A stretch of 64,000 nucleotides of DNA from Atkinsonella hypoxylon. Taxonomy: Eukaryota > Ascomycota > Sordariomycetes > Hypocreales > Clavicipitaceae. Where the stretch lies: the NCBI GenBank assembly GCA_000729835.1, contig JFHB01000001.1, forward strand, positions 496,001 to 560,000. The letters are read 5' to 3'. Each line of letters opens with the position of its first letter. Position 1 is the first letter of the stretch. Under the pieces are notes generated by a model. The model was not told the DNA's origin and did not search any database. It was given only the letters and a program-made list of their open reading frames with translations. This document shows positions 11,201 to 21,940 of the stretch, piece after piece. A program made the translations under genes and the position numbers.

Positions 11201-11795
11201 CTCGTGCATGTTTGCCGAAACCTCAAAAGCCTACGGGAGAATGTTTCCCAACCGTCCCCTGGAGACCATTATCACAAGGCCGACTCTTCAGGACCGCAAA
11301 AACGGCCGCGTGCTACACTGGGACGAGAACCGCACGATTACAGTCATGGAGGCTCGTCGAGCGCAAGGATTCCTCGACGAGGAAGTTCTCCTCGGCACTC
11401 CGGCGAACAAGTACAAGATTGTGGGCAACAGTGTTGCCAGACAGGTGGCACTCGTGCTCGGGGTTGCTGTGCGCGAAGCATGGGTTGCGACACAGTTTGG
11501 GAGCCCGCCGCTTCACCCCGATGAAGAGAGGAGAGAGAGACTGGGTGGTATCCTGGAAGTCCATGTGAAGGGCACGCCTCTTGTAAATGGCGCGCGCATA
11601 GGAAGGAACTCGAAGAGACAGACACCTTCGTCTTGTCCCCATGGTACATCGACGCCGGCTTCTAGGACAGCTGGCGCTATTCCGCGGAAAAGACGAGCCA
11701 CTCACACGTGGCTTGGTAGCCCTTTAATGGATGCACGAAGTAAGCGAAGCAGGTTTCGACCAGAGGCGCAGGAACTAACAACTGCTTTTCAATGA
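8292..11795 (+). CDS. dim-2: DNA (cytosine-5) methyltransferase, DIM-2 type
   Basis: Single uninterrupted frame of 1167 residues from ATG 8292. The N-terminal part resembles DIM-2 (DQIWIQSELC ... EYRRYFEPFAWVADL). A BAH-like region occupies about residues 390-530. The catalytic domain starts near residue 668 (LDLFCGGGNFGRG, motif I), with the nucleophile in SPCPGFS (Cys751, motif IV), ILENV (Glu791, motif VI), APQRRTRV (motif VIII) and VGNSVARQVA (motif X). All key residues are present, so an active enzyme is expected. DIM-2 carries out essentially all cytosine methylation in Neurospora, directed by HP1 and H3K9me3; the other fungal class, RID, has a different motif I. Neurospora DIM-2 is about 1450 residues, so this copy is shorter at the ends. 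An upstream GTG extends the frame by two codons only. Confidence 0.9.
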   Translation: MTNLSQENAASTNGNDQVLSSTSTSGRESDIKDEESENKSKPWPRFIVDITTSQMTSPRSCYEPFTPKAPYKSELETLQVFQKLIKTAQMRTDSDFIEVNLDDFAIYCDTPNNSCEMRCLHYLDTKKNHSNFYFDGILSIANTRMFVRHVPISTVPIGNYGCFTTHTVKDQIWIQSELCRGSDVFYKLETPAQEYRRYFEPFAWVADLTKHVIDFMLIMAQEDIKVSIHHFRDKFKVWLLAVHGNSPEFATWLAKHPSSDFRTSVVANISFIHKEAYSILGPKEAYFHQIWAEVLGFNMYPRQPLIKDAYSSPEESPTIVTDYIYQLFSYLPFGDRLRASDISFKTQALRDEVISSSHLKSSSRLEKLPVNNRPHKSRTLQDIKPGDTISTRRDSQHSGTTWKRELSNGFTDVDRWFGLVQKVHVLDQRTEFEVLWYYRPVDTSCGIMKYSWSNELFLSDHCSCHEKHKIQAHEVLDIHQVEFGGNQTTAAEFFCRLVYISEDRKWLTLDKQRLFCSHISPTDEKCGKKYQKGETYLVNRGGARSEPCELVAVLHDESTSYRFRRLCRRRDLDPAASTAPPNELVYSHQFITCSDSLILGRCHVRAFESDERIPTPYDRDGTGCFFYMTHEEVVGQDGVISYKTLQTAPSTMLQGFDPSIKIPQLRGLDLFCGGGNFGRGLEEGGAIEMNWANDYNAQAIHTYMANAKHPERVGPFLGSVDDLLERAIQGRFSKTVPPVGMVDFISGGSPCPGFSALTNDKTTDKQRKNQSLVASFAAFVDLYRPKYGILENVANIIQRTNRSQDVFSQLLCAIVGMGYQAQMILLDASSCGAPQRRTRVFLVFAAPGCKLPDRPQQSHADPPDTMARSFGRLSTGEPFVERTLSAATPFPFMSATQATSDLPRIHDGQVDTCIEFPDHRISLGLNRKVRTCIAMIPKRPWGMNFLSARAVLSPSQISYFGSEKKRSSASSCMFAETSKAYGRMFPNRPLETIITRPTLQDRKNGRVLHWDENRTITVMEARRAQGFLDEEVLLGTPANKYKIVGNSVARQVALVLGVAVREAWVATQFGSPPLHPDEERRERLGGILEVHVKGTPLVNGARIGRNSKRQTPSSCPHGTSTPASRTAGAIPRKRRATHTWLGSPLMDARSKRSRFRPEAQELTTAFQ

Positions 11796-12266
11796 GTCGC
11801 AGGAATGGTGGCTCTTGGGCAAGCGTGCTTTAGGGAGTTGTTGGTCTTGTTCTTGTCATGATGCTCATAGGTCAGTCAGTCATTGGTGTCTAGTCTTCTT
11901 GTAAACTGGCATCAGCAACGCCAGGATTCCTCTATTCAGGCTCTTTCGGCTGAGGGGCGGCCGTGGACATGACATAGTCCCTAGATCCAGTATATTAGAC
12001 TTGCAAAAGGTCACATGTGTATATTAATACCTCACAGGAACCGGTATCAGTGTATCGTTCGCTTTAGCCTCAAGCCTACTAGCAATTTTGTAAATCCCGC
12101 AAGAATTGGCCCATTGTTTTCCACCACAAAAGCACAGGGACACGAAACATCTCGAGACGGCAACATCAAACTTGTCAGTAACGAGAGGGCTGAAGCGCCG
12201 CTCAACCCGGCTTATGCAAGGGTAATTTGAGGTGATGCATTACTCGAACAAAAAGCGAGAAAGAAA

Positions 12267-12304
12267 AAAAACACGCGCACACGCACACACACGCACACAC
12301 ACAC
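12267..12304. repeat. CA-rich microsatellite
   Basis: Mixed CACACG/CACA repeat of about 38 bp between an A run and unique sequence. Simple microsatellite. Confidence 0.8.
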
Positions 12305-15300
12305 ATCTCACCCGGGCATCAGTGACATGGTGTATAGTTAGTGTGGCTTGGCAGCTACGCGAATAATTACGGAGTAACTACGGAATAAACAAATTCAATT
12401 TCCCATCTTTTCTTAGGCTACAGCTATTAGCGGGGTTGGGTAGGATTGCCTTGCCGTTTGGCGACTGTAGTTGATACCAGTCGACCTCTTCCGTTTTGGG
12501 CCTAGTTGCTACTCCGCATTGCCGCCGTGTGCAAAAACCCGTTGCTGTTTATTTAGCCGGCAAATGGGAAGCCGATTGGAACTCGCGTCCAGTCTGTCGG
12601 TTATGATGATGTGACACTCTCTCTCTAACTTATCTAGGCATGTACTTGACATACTGGAACTTATGCCTGTTATTGTCTGCTATGAACATGGTGTGAGAAT
12701 GGGTTGGGCATTGATGAAGTGGATCGACAGGAGGCTGTGGGCTAGCTAGCCCAGAATCTATCTTCCCTCTGTGCCACTGACCATGAGCCTCGGGGTCATT
12801 TCAGTGTAATCACGAGCTCGTTGGTAGAGCTATTCTTCGGAAATCCTCCAACGCGGAAATAACCGATGTATGCATCGCCTTATGTGTGTGCCCCCGGCCC
12901 TATCGATGCGCTTTTTAATCAAACGTCATGCATTCGTGATCTCACCATTACACCCATGTCGGAACAAATAGGCTATGATTTCCACGGTGAGACCAAACGG
13001 GTGAAAGGAAACCCGCTCAATGAACTAACTGCTTGAGCTGAGCATCCGGCCATGTAGGGGCGGATACCCGCCGAATTAACAACTACACAGGAAGTTGCTC
13101 TGCGTTTGTCTTATAGCCATGTCTGCTGATAGGCTTAGTGTGCATTGTCCGAGACATGGAGTTTGGAATTTGGACGACCGTGCAATATGTGATGACACAG
13201 GTCGTACAAGCCTCAACCGTGGTTTGGTGCCGTGCATACTCTGGATTACAGACCAGGCAGGAAAAGGTCTAGTGTGTTTGAATAGACGCGACTGGTTTGA
13301 TACTTGCGGTCCAGACTCAGGAGTTGGCGAAAGCAAAGGTTCACGAGTCAAGATTCCGCTATTCCTTCACAGGTCCATGGTCAGCTCGACCTCATGGAAA
13401 GACCTTGGACATAAATTATATCTGCGCTCGTATGAGCGACGTAAACTTGAGTTTCGCCATCCTTGTGTGAATCTTTCAAGTTCTCTTACGGATACGGTTT
13501 GAATAAGTGTGTCTCCACATGGTCTGATGCTGCTGCTGGAAGCATAACGGGATGCTCCGTGTCTCGCACAAAGGGGTCACACCCGTCAGGCAACCTGCTC
13601 TCACCGGGCGTGGGGTCCAAAGTTGGAATCCCAAGCAAGCTGCCCAACGACCTGGAAAATTTATGCCTAGTGTGGCCAGTTTGGCTTCCAGAACTACAGC
13701 TTCGTCCTGGACCTGGGCACCGCGTGCTGTTGTCGAATCTGGAAATTGTATCATTGACTCTCGACCTCTCGATGCTCTGCTGCGGCGCTGCGCGTCGGCA
13801 TTTTGTTTGGAGACTGGACAGTTCAACTGCTCGGACAGGTCCTGGTAGGTCCGGGTAGGTCCTGGTGGCGCGTCCTGGTGCATGACGCTGGTAATACCAC
13901 TGTATGTACAACAACCTGGATTCCATGTGCCAATCCCGTGATCAGTTGTAAGAGGCCAAATAGCATCGGCATCTGCTGGTGTCTCTTTCCTACTGTTAGC
14001 GTTAGCTTCTCGAGGTTGCATGGGCAGAGCACAGCGGGATGGAAAAGTCCGTGATAGAGAAAGGCACGTGAGCTTGTCCGTTGCTTAGCCTAGCTGACGG
14101 ACATGCGGTCAATCAAGCGAAAATGAGAAGCGAGTAATTGAGTGTGCAGTGCCAATGCAACCCAATGAGACACTGTACATATTCCTCCGGACCTTAATTT
14201 TCTGCTTGGCTTTTGCGGATGCGGATGTCAGTGGCCTGCTGATTTGGTTCTAGCTGCACAAGTGAATGGATGAGAGTGCCCCATTACTATGCTAGGACCG
14301 TGCGCCAATGCCAGTTATTGTCCATTCTTGATGTTGTTGTTCCTGCCTTGGCGTGTTCGACTAAACTTTCGGTGGATGTGACAAGTTGCTTGATGCTTGC
14401 CGCTCTCCGCTGTGGATTCTGTCGCTTCGTAAATGGCAGCGCGTAGCCATTTCGGTGCCAGGATTCCCAAGTCTGATGCCCACAAAGGATTTTTTGCGCA
14501 AAGACCCTAAATTGTCGGCCTTGCTTAGGAAGAGCTCACAGGGAGATATCCTACTCCGTAACGTAATGTATGGTACATAGGTACCTACCTACCTCGTACC
14601 TAGGTAGGTAGGCTGAAGGTAGTTTCCGACGTGGTGACTATCACCAAACAATCATGGTGCTATCGGCATATTATTGTATCCATATGCAAGCCTAGCGATG
14701 CTCCTTCTTTGTGCTCCGCGTCCAAAACATTAACGAACATAGTGCTGGGCCACTCCTCTATCAGAAGTGAGTGGTATGGGTTTCCTGGCAGTTCGGGTCG
14801 GGTCATCGAGAAACAATTAATTGCTTTGCTTGTCAGGCCACCGCGGATTTCCACTTGCTGGATCCAGTTAGCCGAGATGCCCGGCTCTGAAAGAGGGGAT
14901 TTTGAGCCACCAAGAAGCCAGGCCCGTCCAGGTACGGGTGACGGATTACACGTATTCGTAGGCAGGACCCGTTTGGTAATCTGTCCCCCCGTGTGTCGTT
15001 TTTCTTACTCAGAGACCAATTGGAATTGCCCTGACCCTAGGCGAGGAGGCAACCCACTTCCAAGATCCGCCGTTTTACTTGTTTCGCACCAGGATGTGCT
15101 TGTCAGTGGCTACTGGTTTGTTCTAGAAGGCCTATCGGAACCCGAGCCCTGGGCTTTGTCAAGGCATGGTAAAACGCAATCATGGTTTGGAAATCCATTA
15201 CCAACAACTGGAGAACCTGCGTTGGCGGAGATTGCCGTTTCTTCCATTTGGATGTATGTACGTATTCGTCGTGACCGCCTCAATCGACTTGTATGAGAGG

Positions 15301-15743
15301 CATCGAAGGATTGTAACTCCAGAGCCCGTAAGGCGCGTGCGTTATCCATCTAGCCGGTGGTTGATTGAATTGTCATAGAACAAACGTAACATTATGAATT
15401 ATTGACATCGCCGTGGCTCTTGTTCTACCACCACAGATAGGAAGGGATAGAGAAGCTCCCGAAGCTACAAGAGCTACGAAGCTATCTCGACACCGCTTAT
15501 ACTAGATGGAAGCCACGACCCGCCGCCTCTCGATCGCTCCTGCTCGCTCTACCTCGCTCATCGTCGTCTTCCCGAAACTTAATTTTCCGTAACATCCGCT
15601 CTGCCCATTTTCCTCCCAGCTTCTCATTCTATTCTCTCCATCTATAGTTGGGCCTATACATTCCCATCCTGTTCGGTGGAAGTTGTTGTCGTCATCACCG
15701 TCGCCGTCTGACTCGTCCCTTTAACCGTCATTTGGGCAGACAG

Positions 15744-15770
15744 CGGCCACCACGGCCACCACGGCCACCA
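15744..15770. repeat. 9-bp tandem repeat, three copies
   Basis: CGGCCACCA repeated three times without mismatch, in the presumed leader region upstream of the LST7 homologue. Confidence 0.85.
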
Positions 15771-16804
15771 CAAGGTTGGGTTGTCACGCAATCGCAACAA
15801 GTTTGTTCGCCCAAGCGGCAGCGTGCGACGCCACCGACTTCAAACTGCCCCTAACGATAGCTACGACTCCAAAGTATTCGATCCGCCGCCACAACGACCG
15901 TCTGAAAAGCTGCAATCCGCATGCGGCCACCTGCACTGCGTCGGCCGTCATCTGAAAGGCTCACATAATCCGCAGCCGTACATCTAGAGACGAGGGAATC
16001 GCGTGTCGCCATCTTATGCGCATCTTTCACCAGAATATTCGTCCAACGCGACCATCCAATCTGCTGTTATACGCACCGCAGCATCGTCTATCATCAAGCT
16101 GTCATCGAAAGCTTGGACACCCACTCGGCACTGGCCTTGCCTCTCTGCCAATCGATTCTTGACCGAGATCCCACCTACATAAACTCTCATCCCTGCGATA
16201 AGATAATAACCCAATCACTGAATGCGTCATGACATACATTGTAAGTCTCATGCACCGACACAGCAGGGCACTGCGTGAATATCCTTCAAGGCGCCACACC
16301 AAATGTGCGCTTCTCCTGGCATTCTAGCCTTGTTGTCCCAATCACCTCACATCCTTTTCTCCCACGACTAGTGTCGTGTCATTGGTCTCGACCAGCCCTT
16401 TATGCTCATGCTGGCGTCCCGCGCTGTTAGCGCCGATATGTCGCGTCCACACCATCTTTGCTCACCGCCTCCGTCTGTTGCACCAACTGCATGCTGGCTT
16501 CCCTGTTTCTTCTGCGAATCTGGCATAGTTAATGCACCGCCCGCTGCGCAGCGCTGCCAAAAGCACGAGCCGAGACTCGGCAGCCCAGCAGTACCTCAAG
16601 TCAGCTGCCAATCTCAAGTCAGACCTGCGTCAGCACAAGTGGCCTTGGTGTACCAAGGTACATCCCTTGTACTATAGCCCTTGTCCTCTTGACGCTTAAC
16701 TCACCGGACTGCCCTTTACATAACATTCCTGGCAAGCTGCCTTTTGGTAGATGCACCTCTCCTTCTCGAAGTCATGCACCAATTTCACATTCGACATTTA
16801 CACA

Positions 16805-18277
16805 ATGGCAGTTTGCAGTAAGCTAACCATTGAACTAAAGCTGTGTCTAGCTCACTATTGTGACATTCATGGCCCTACCCCGTTGATGGTCACGGAGGGA
16901 TTGAGGAGTCCGTGTTCTGTTTGTTTCGAGGAACCGGATTCAACTCTCAACGCAACACCATACATGTCAAAGTCCGCAAAGCGAACAAGATGCAGTGGTC
17001 CTACATCCGCGCCACAATCACAGTCTTCGATTGCCTTAAATGATGTGCTGCGGGACCTGAGCCTTGGACGAAGCGGTTCGGCACCCACTTCAGAACTGGA
17101 CGTCAATGCTCAACGAACTGCATTTCATTGTTCTGCAGGCAGCGTTAGTAACAATAATTCTGTTTCATCATCGTCGGCCCTCGACACGCCGCCAGAAAGC
17201 CCACGTCCAGTTTTCCAGCAGCCTCGCCGAGATTCAAACTTCAGGCGAACATATGATGATATTGTAACCAAGAAGCAAGGCCCGTGCGAGAACTGTGCCA
17301 TGACTTTGCCTCGAAGACAGGCTGCCGGTTCTGCTACAGAAGACTTTACAACTGGGACACACGGTCCTACACTACGAACCAAAGCTCCTGTTGAACGTGT
17401 ATTTGGCGCCGCTGGCCAAGCATCTCCGCCCAATTCGCAACCATCGAGCGATACAGACGGTGACCGAGAACCTACTCATCCAGTGCGGTCTCGTAAGAAG
17501 GCCCACACAGCTAGCAGCTCAAGGAACACTTCCTGCTCTAGCACCTCCACGTTATCCGAACGATCACCTTATCACTTCCATTATGTCAACTATACATCTA
17601 CTCACGAACCGATATTGCATGGGTCTTTCTCTCTGATACGTGCATCATGCCTGAGAGCCTTGTCATTTGAAACACTTCCGCGTCCTCCATCCACCTCGAA
17701 CTCGACGTCATCTCCGCAATTCAATTATCCTTCTTCCGTCACAACACAAAGTCCCGGCTCTGCAGCCACGGGCGGGCCGATCTTCTTTGGCGATGCTTTG
17801 GCAGGCTACACCACGGCATATATCTTCCGTATTCCCGACATGCATGCTCGTGGTCATAAACGAGTATATGCGTTCTTAGCTCTCAGTACCCACAAGGAGA
17901 GATTGGCAATGAAGACTTTTAGTATGATATCACTAGCCTTCGGAAACCTTGCCACATGGATTCAGCAACTCGCAGAAGCTGAAGCTGAGCGCACAACCAC
18001 GAACTCCTCCCCAAGCGGCAGCTTCATGTATAATGGAGGCGGGCAGCCCCAACCACAATCGTCAGCATTTGAACCCCCTGCCGCGGTAGATCGGTCCAGC
18101 AGCAGTTTTCTAACTGGTGGAAGCGCTTTTACCAGACGGATGGGCGGCGGACCCGGTGCCTCCTCCCTTAAAGCTCGCGGTCTTGCTGAGCTGGTTGGCC
18201 AACCTGACTTCTTTATCGAGTTGCACGGCAAATTTGTGCAGCTACTTCTCGAGGTCGGTGTTGTCTTGAATTCCTGA
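16805..18277 (+). CDS. LST7: LST7/folliculin-family GTPase-regulatory protein
   Basis: Homologue of yeast Lst7 and human folliculin. The Lst4-Lst7 complex acts as GAP for the Gtr2/RagC GTPase at the vacuole in TORC1 amino-acid signalling. Support comes from LAHYCDIHGPTPLMVTEGL at the N-terminus (longin strand), a Cys pair CSVC, and a later conserved block: FSLIRASCLRALSFE, then FFGDALAGYTTAYIFRIPD, then ARGHKRVYAFLALS. About 200 residues of Ser/Pro-rich linker separate the halves. As read without splicing the protein is 490 residues. The start is uncertain: a GTAAGC ... CTAG segment of 33 nt lies just after the first codons, and removing it keeps the frame. The frame also extends upstream to 16751. 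The C-terminus stops soon after the longin region, with no DENN module visible. Convergent with RPT3. Confidence 0.75.
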   Translation: MAVCSKLTIELKLCLAHYCDIHGPTPLMVTEGLRSPCSVCFEEPDSTLNATPYMSKSAKRTRCSGPTSAPQSQSSIALNDVLRDLSLGRSGSAPTSELDVNAQRTAFHCSAGSVSNNNSVSSSSALDTPPESPRPVFQQPRRDSNFRRTYDDIVTKKQGPCENCAMTLPRRQAAGSATEDFTTGTHGPTLRTKAPVERVFGAAGQASPPNSQPSSDTDGDREPTHPVRSRKKAHTASSSRNTSCSSTSTLSERSPYHFHYVNYTSTHEPILHGSFSLIRASCLRALSFETLPRPPSTSNSTSSPQFNYPSSVTTQSPGSAATGGPIFFGDALAGYTTAYIFRIPDMHARGHKRVYAFLALSTHKERLAMKTFSMISLAFGNLATWIQQLAEAEAERTTTNSSPSGSFMYNGGGQPQPQSSAFEPPAAVDRSSSSFLTGGSAFTRRMGGGPGASSLKARGLAELVGQPDFFIELHGKFVQLLLEVGVVLNS

Positions 18278-19565
18278 CTTTCTATGGAGGCCACTAGCCG
18301 CATTTACCCGAATCCGTTATAGCATCTCTCTGAAACAAGACTCGAAGCATCAGTCTTGTTTATCCGTGGTATTCTGTGTTCTACCACGAATTACTGCTGC
18401 ATCCAATTCCCATCTTAATCGCTGCGCCAACACGACGCTTTATCATTCCATTGTGAAGGCGGCGCAGATGGCACCATTTGACTCTTATCGTTAAAACCCT
18501 GCATAGCATCGGCGTTCGCGATTATTGCATACCTTGGCCGGGTCAACTCGGTGAGGCCAAATCAAGCACGTTACCGTGTTTAGCATTTATTTGATGAATA
18601 ATACGTCGACGTTTGTACGAGATTCGCCAATTGTCAAATCTGTTCCCTGTTCCGGGTCAAGCCCCGTCGACACCATGTTTTCGGCTTGCCATCAGCCACT
18701 GTATTTTATGAGTTGGTGCGACATGTTGTGTTTAGCTGGGTGCGGGTGTCATACACCATTAATTACGACCCGCATTCACAACAATTTTGGTTTTCACTTG
18801 TTACAAGACGCCAGGGAGGCAACCAAAGGTATCGGATCCCAGGATGGGGGGCGCATAGATTAGGGAATATTAAAAGGTCTAAAAGTGGGTTTACCGAAAA
18901 CCTGTGCGTGCTTTTTGTAGTACTACCATTCGGCGGTACTCGTGGTATCAGCATGGCACTGCTTTCCCGGGAAGCCCAAGTTTACTACTTGCATTTTGAG
19001 CGACTGGTATCAACCTCTATAGAAGTGTGCTTAGATACCTTGTTAGATAATGTCATGAACTGTCAGAATTCGGATACCATCGGCCCCATTTAGACGGAGG
19101 TGTGAATGATGAGGGCTTGAGTTATGAGTGTTGGGGTCCAGCCGACTTTTGTGTATAGTCCCTTATGTTGCCACGTCTTGAGAGCATCTTGGATCCAGAT
19201 ATACCGTTCGCGACATCAGAACCGTGAACCGAGATCTCATGAAGGCCAGATGATCGCTATCCTCCTAGGAGCCTCTACGGATTATGGTATGGGACACGTA
19301 TATCCCTTTGTACGGAGTCACGATGACACCAAGGTTAGGCACATGAGAGCACAGCAAGCACTATTAGTACATTAATGCCAGAAGTCCTACAAAGTCGGAA
19401 TCCTATGTGCTCCCGCCAGATCCAACGTCAGTCCAGCAATCGTTTGGGCCTCAAAGCCGCTTCGATTAGGATTACTTCCATCGTCCAACTGCCCAGACAA
19501 CTGGGACCAAAAGGGCCTGTATATGACAACCGCTTATTCTTGCCCGTTGCACCCGCGCAACATGC
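18278..19565. other. Convergent LST7/RPT3 intergenic region
   Basis: About 1.3 kb between two stops, long for a pair of 3' UTRs. A frame at 18686-19093 (+) is open for 135 codons but shows no family motif or splice-linked neighbour. No repeat or motif cluster was seen. Confidence 0.5.
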
Positions 19566-21123
19566 CTACTTGTAGAAGTCGAACTTGCTGTCATCGCTGG
19601 TCCCCTTAACTTGGCTGGAGTAGGCGTCTTCCAAGTCGCTTTGGATGATGTTGTATCTGTTCTTGCGCACTGCGCGGAGACCAGCTTCTTGCATGATGGC
19701 GGCAATGATGGCGCCGGAGAGGGGGTCGTTTCGAACAATCAGGCTGTCCAGATCGACTTCAGGAGCGAGGGACATCTTGCCGGCAATGGTGGTGAAGATG
19801 AGGCGACGCTCACGGCGATCGCGCAGTGAGGGAAACTCAATCTTTCGATCTAGTCGACCGGGACGGAGAAGAGCTGGGTCCAAGGTGTCGGCACGGTTGG
19901 TGGCCATGATGACCTTGACGTTGGAGGTTTGGTCGAAACCGTCCATCTGATTGAGCAGCTCGAGAAGAATGCGCTGAACCTCACGATCGGCGCCGGTTTG
20001 GGCATCGAAACGTTTAGTGGCAATAGCATCGATTTCGTCGATGAAGATGATGGCCGGAGAGTTCTCTCGAGCCATGCGGAAGACATCACGAACCATTCTG
20101 GGTCCTTCACCCAGGTACTTCTGGACGAACTCGGATCCAACGACTCGGATAAAGCTGGCAGTGGTAGAGTTGGCCACAGCTTTGACAAGCATAGTCTTGC
20201 CCGTTCCAGGAGGGCCATACAGGAGGACACCACGCGGAGGATCGATGCCAATCTGCTTATAGAGATCAAAGTGCGTCAAGGGTAGCTCGACGGCTTCTCT
20301 GATTTCCTGCTTCTGCATATCCAGACCACCAACATCGGCATATGTCACGTCGGGCTTCTCGTCGGCGCCGAGCATCGCAATCGATGAGTCAGCCTCCGGT
20401 GGCAGGATATCTACCAAGGCGTTCGAATGTCGGTGAAGGGCAACGGATGATGACGGCTTGAGCAGCTCCCGATCGAGGGTCGAGAGAATTCGAACGACAT
20501 AGTTGGATCCGGTACTTGACTGGACGATTCCAGTGCTGCGATTGAGAAGAGTATAGTCAATACATGTCCTCAATATCAAAAGATGCGTCTTACATCATCA
20601 GGAAGGCAATGAGCTTACTTCTGGTCGATAGCCTCCATGAATTGGCCGATGACCAAGGGTACGCTTTGAATGCGCTTGATCTCTTCTTGGGCTCGGACAA
20701 GCTCACGTTTTAAGCTCCTGTTTGGGAGACCATCAGATTTTGCGCTGTTTTTGCGGCACCTGTCTGTGCTCGCAACTTGATGAGAAGTGGCGAATCATGG
20801 CCACATACCTCTGCTCATCTTTGATATACTCCTCTTGTAACTGGATATGCCTATACACCGGGTCAGATCAGTCTTCCCCTGACCAGGGAGGCATCCTTTT
20901 CCGCCAAGGCATTGACGTCCAGAAGCCTTTGAGAAGGAGCCTCGGGGGGGGGAGGATGTTTTGCTCACTCTAATTGTCGCTGCAACTTCTTGAGTGTAGC
21001 GTAGTCATCACCACCCTCGGTCAGTAGACCTTCGAATGCATCGATTGTGGGAATGGTTGAAGGAGCAGCCTTCTTATGGGGCGGCACGTGGTTGGCCTGG
21101 CTTTCAACGGCAATATCGCCCAT
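19566..21123 (-). CDS. RPT3: 26S proteasome regulatory ATPase Rpt3 (subunit 6B)
   Basis: AAA+ ATPase of the 19S base that unfolds and threads substrates into the 20S core. Four exons: 21123-20969, 20850-20809, 20717-20619 and 20535-19566, with introns of 118, 91 and 83 nt, total 421 residues (yeast 428). Joined exons give the Rpt3 coiled coil (LQEEYIKDEQRSLKREL, then QSVPLVIGQFMEAIDQN). Next is the OB-fold segment (SNYVVRILSTLDRELLKP), then the AAA domain with Walker A GPPGTGKT (206-213) and Walker B IIFIDE (261-266), and the Arg-rich sensor region RPGRLDRKIEFP. The last residues FYK are the HbYX-type tail that docks into the alpha ring. The 42-nt second exon is easy to miss; it is needed for QLQEEYIKDEQ. 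Confidence 0.96.
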
Positions 21124-21870
21124 GGTGAAGTAGCAGGGCGGCTACTTGCGCGAAGGCGAACTTTGAGTGATGGTTGCTGAGCAGTTGGAGGCTATGCGGT
21201 TGCAATGCGATGCTGGCCGTCTGAGCGGCTGTGCTGTGAGATCCTTAGTGGTGACGAGTGGTGACGGGTTGTGAGGATGGTGATTATACGCGACGAGCTT
21301 CGAGGAAGCTCTTCGGATGTACAGGCGTCGATGGTGCACGTAGCCTAGCGGTGCCTAGTTAGTTAGTGCGGTGCAGAAAGTTACTGCTTAGTCATGCATT
21401 GGACAACTGGGAGCCGGTCCACGTGATGAAGCATGCGTGGTACCATGCTGGCCATCCCGCCGTCAGTCATCGCAGGCGTATTATGTAAGCCAGACCGGTC
21501 TCGCGTTCTTTATAAACTGTTCAATCGACGGCCCGAAGCTGGGAATAAAGAAAGTACCACGCCCCATTCTTTCCATCTTGTGCATTGAAGAGCCACGCAA
21601 AAGTATCGAGGGCTACAGCTACGACGGCTACAGCAAAAGTAAAAGCAAAAGCAAAACGGGCAGTGGCGGAGCTATCAAGAACTTTTTCCCCGAGTGCACG
21701 ATGTAAATGTGACCTGGTCAGTCGTGCGGACAAGTCAAGAAGGGGCGGCACGGCACACATGAACTATTGTGGCCGTGGTCTTATAGCTCCCTCCTCCTGT
21801 CTGGATTCGGAAAAGGTATAAATATATTATTCGTCTTTGACGGCAAATTGAGGTGGGGCGGGTCTGGAGG

Positions 21871-21940
21871 CGGAGTACGGAACACGGAGCACGGAACCCG
21901 GAGTACGGAGTACGGAGTACGGAGTACGGAGTACGGAGTA
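21871..21940. repeat. CGGAGTA heptamer array
   Basis: Six perfect 7-bp copies (21899-21940), preceded from 21871 by degenerate copies. The unit regenerates the dispersed motif TACGGAGTA found singly elsewhere in the window. Confidence 0.9.

Larger units (their letters stand above)
11796..16804. other. 5 kb gene-poor region
   Basis: No frame here was recognised. Features seen are a CACACG/CA dinucleotide run at about 12267-12304, two TACTCCGTA-type motifs (12368-12376, 14552-14560), a TACCTAGGTA palindrome (14597-14606) inside an ACCT run, and a CGGCCACCA triplet repeat (15744-15770). The longest open frame, 14631-15296 (+), has no recognisable motif and an unstructured composition. The CT-rich stretch about 15480-15720 resembles a fungal promoter or leader and may belong to the LST7 transcript, which would then have a leader over 1 kb, possibly spliced. 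Confidence 0.5.

Noticed and set aside
13476..14021. 181-codon frame on the minus strand with a second overlapping 146-codon frame
   Set aside because: Both frames look like chance openings in GC-balanced spacer. The repeated TCCTGGTAGGTCCGG-type sequence gives artificial Arg/Thr/Pro repeats.
14631..15296. 221-codon open frame (+)
   Set aside because: Unusual composition, no family motif, no splice-linked partner, and tetranucleotide repeats at its start. Kept only as part of the unexplained spacer.
18686..19093. 135-codon frame (+) between LST7 and RPT3, considered as an extra LST7 exon
   Set aside because: It does not continue the folliculin C-terminal domain and no splice sites link it in frame to the upstream gene.
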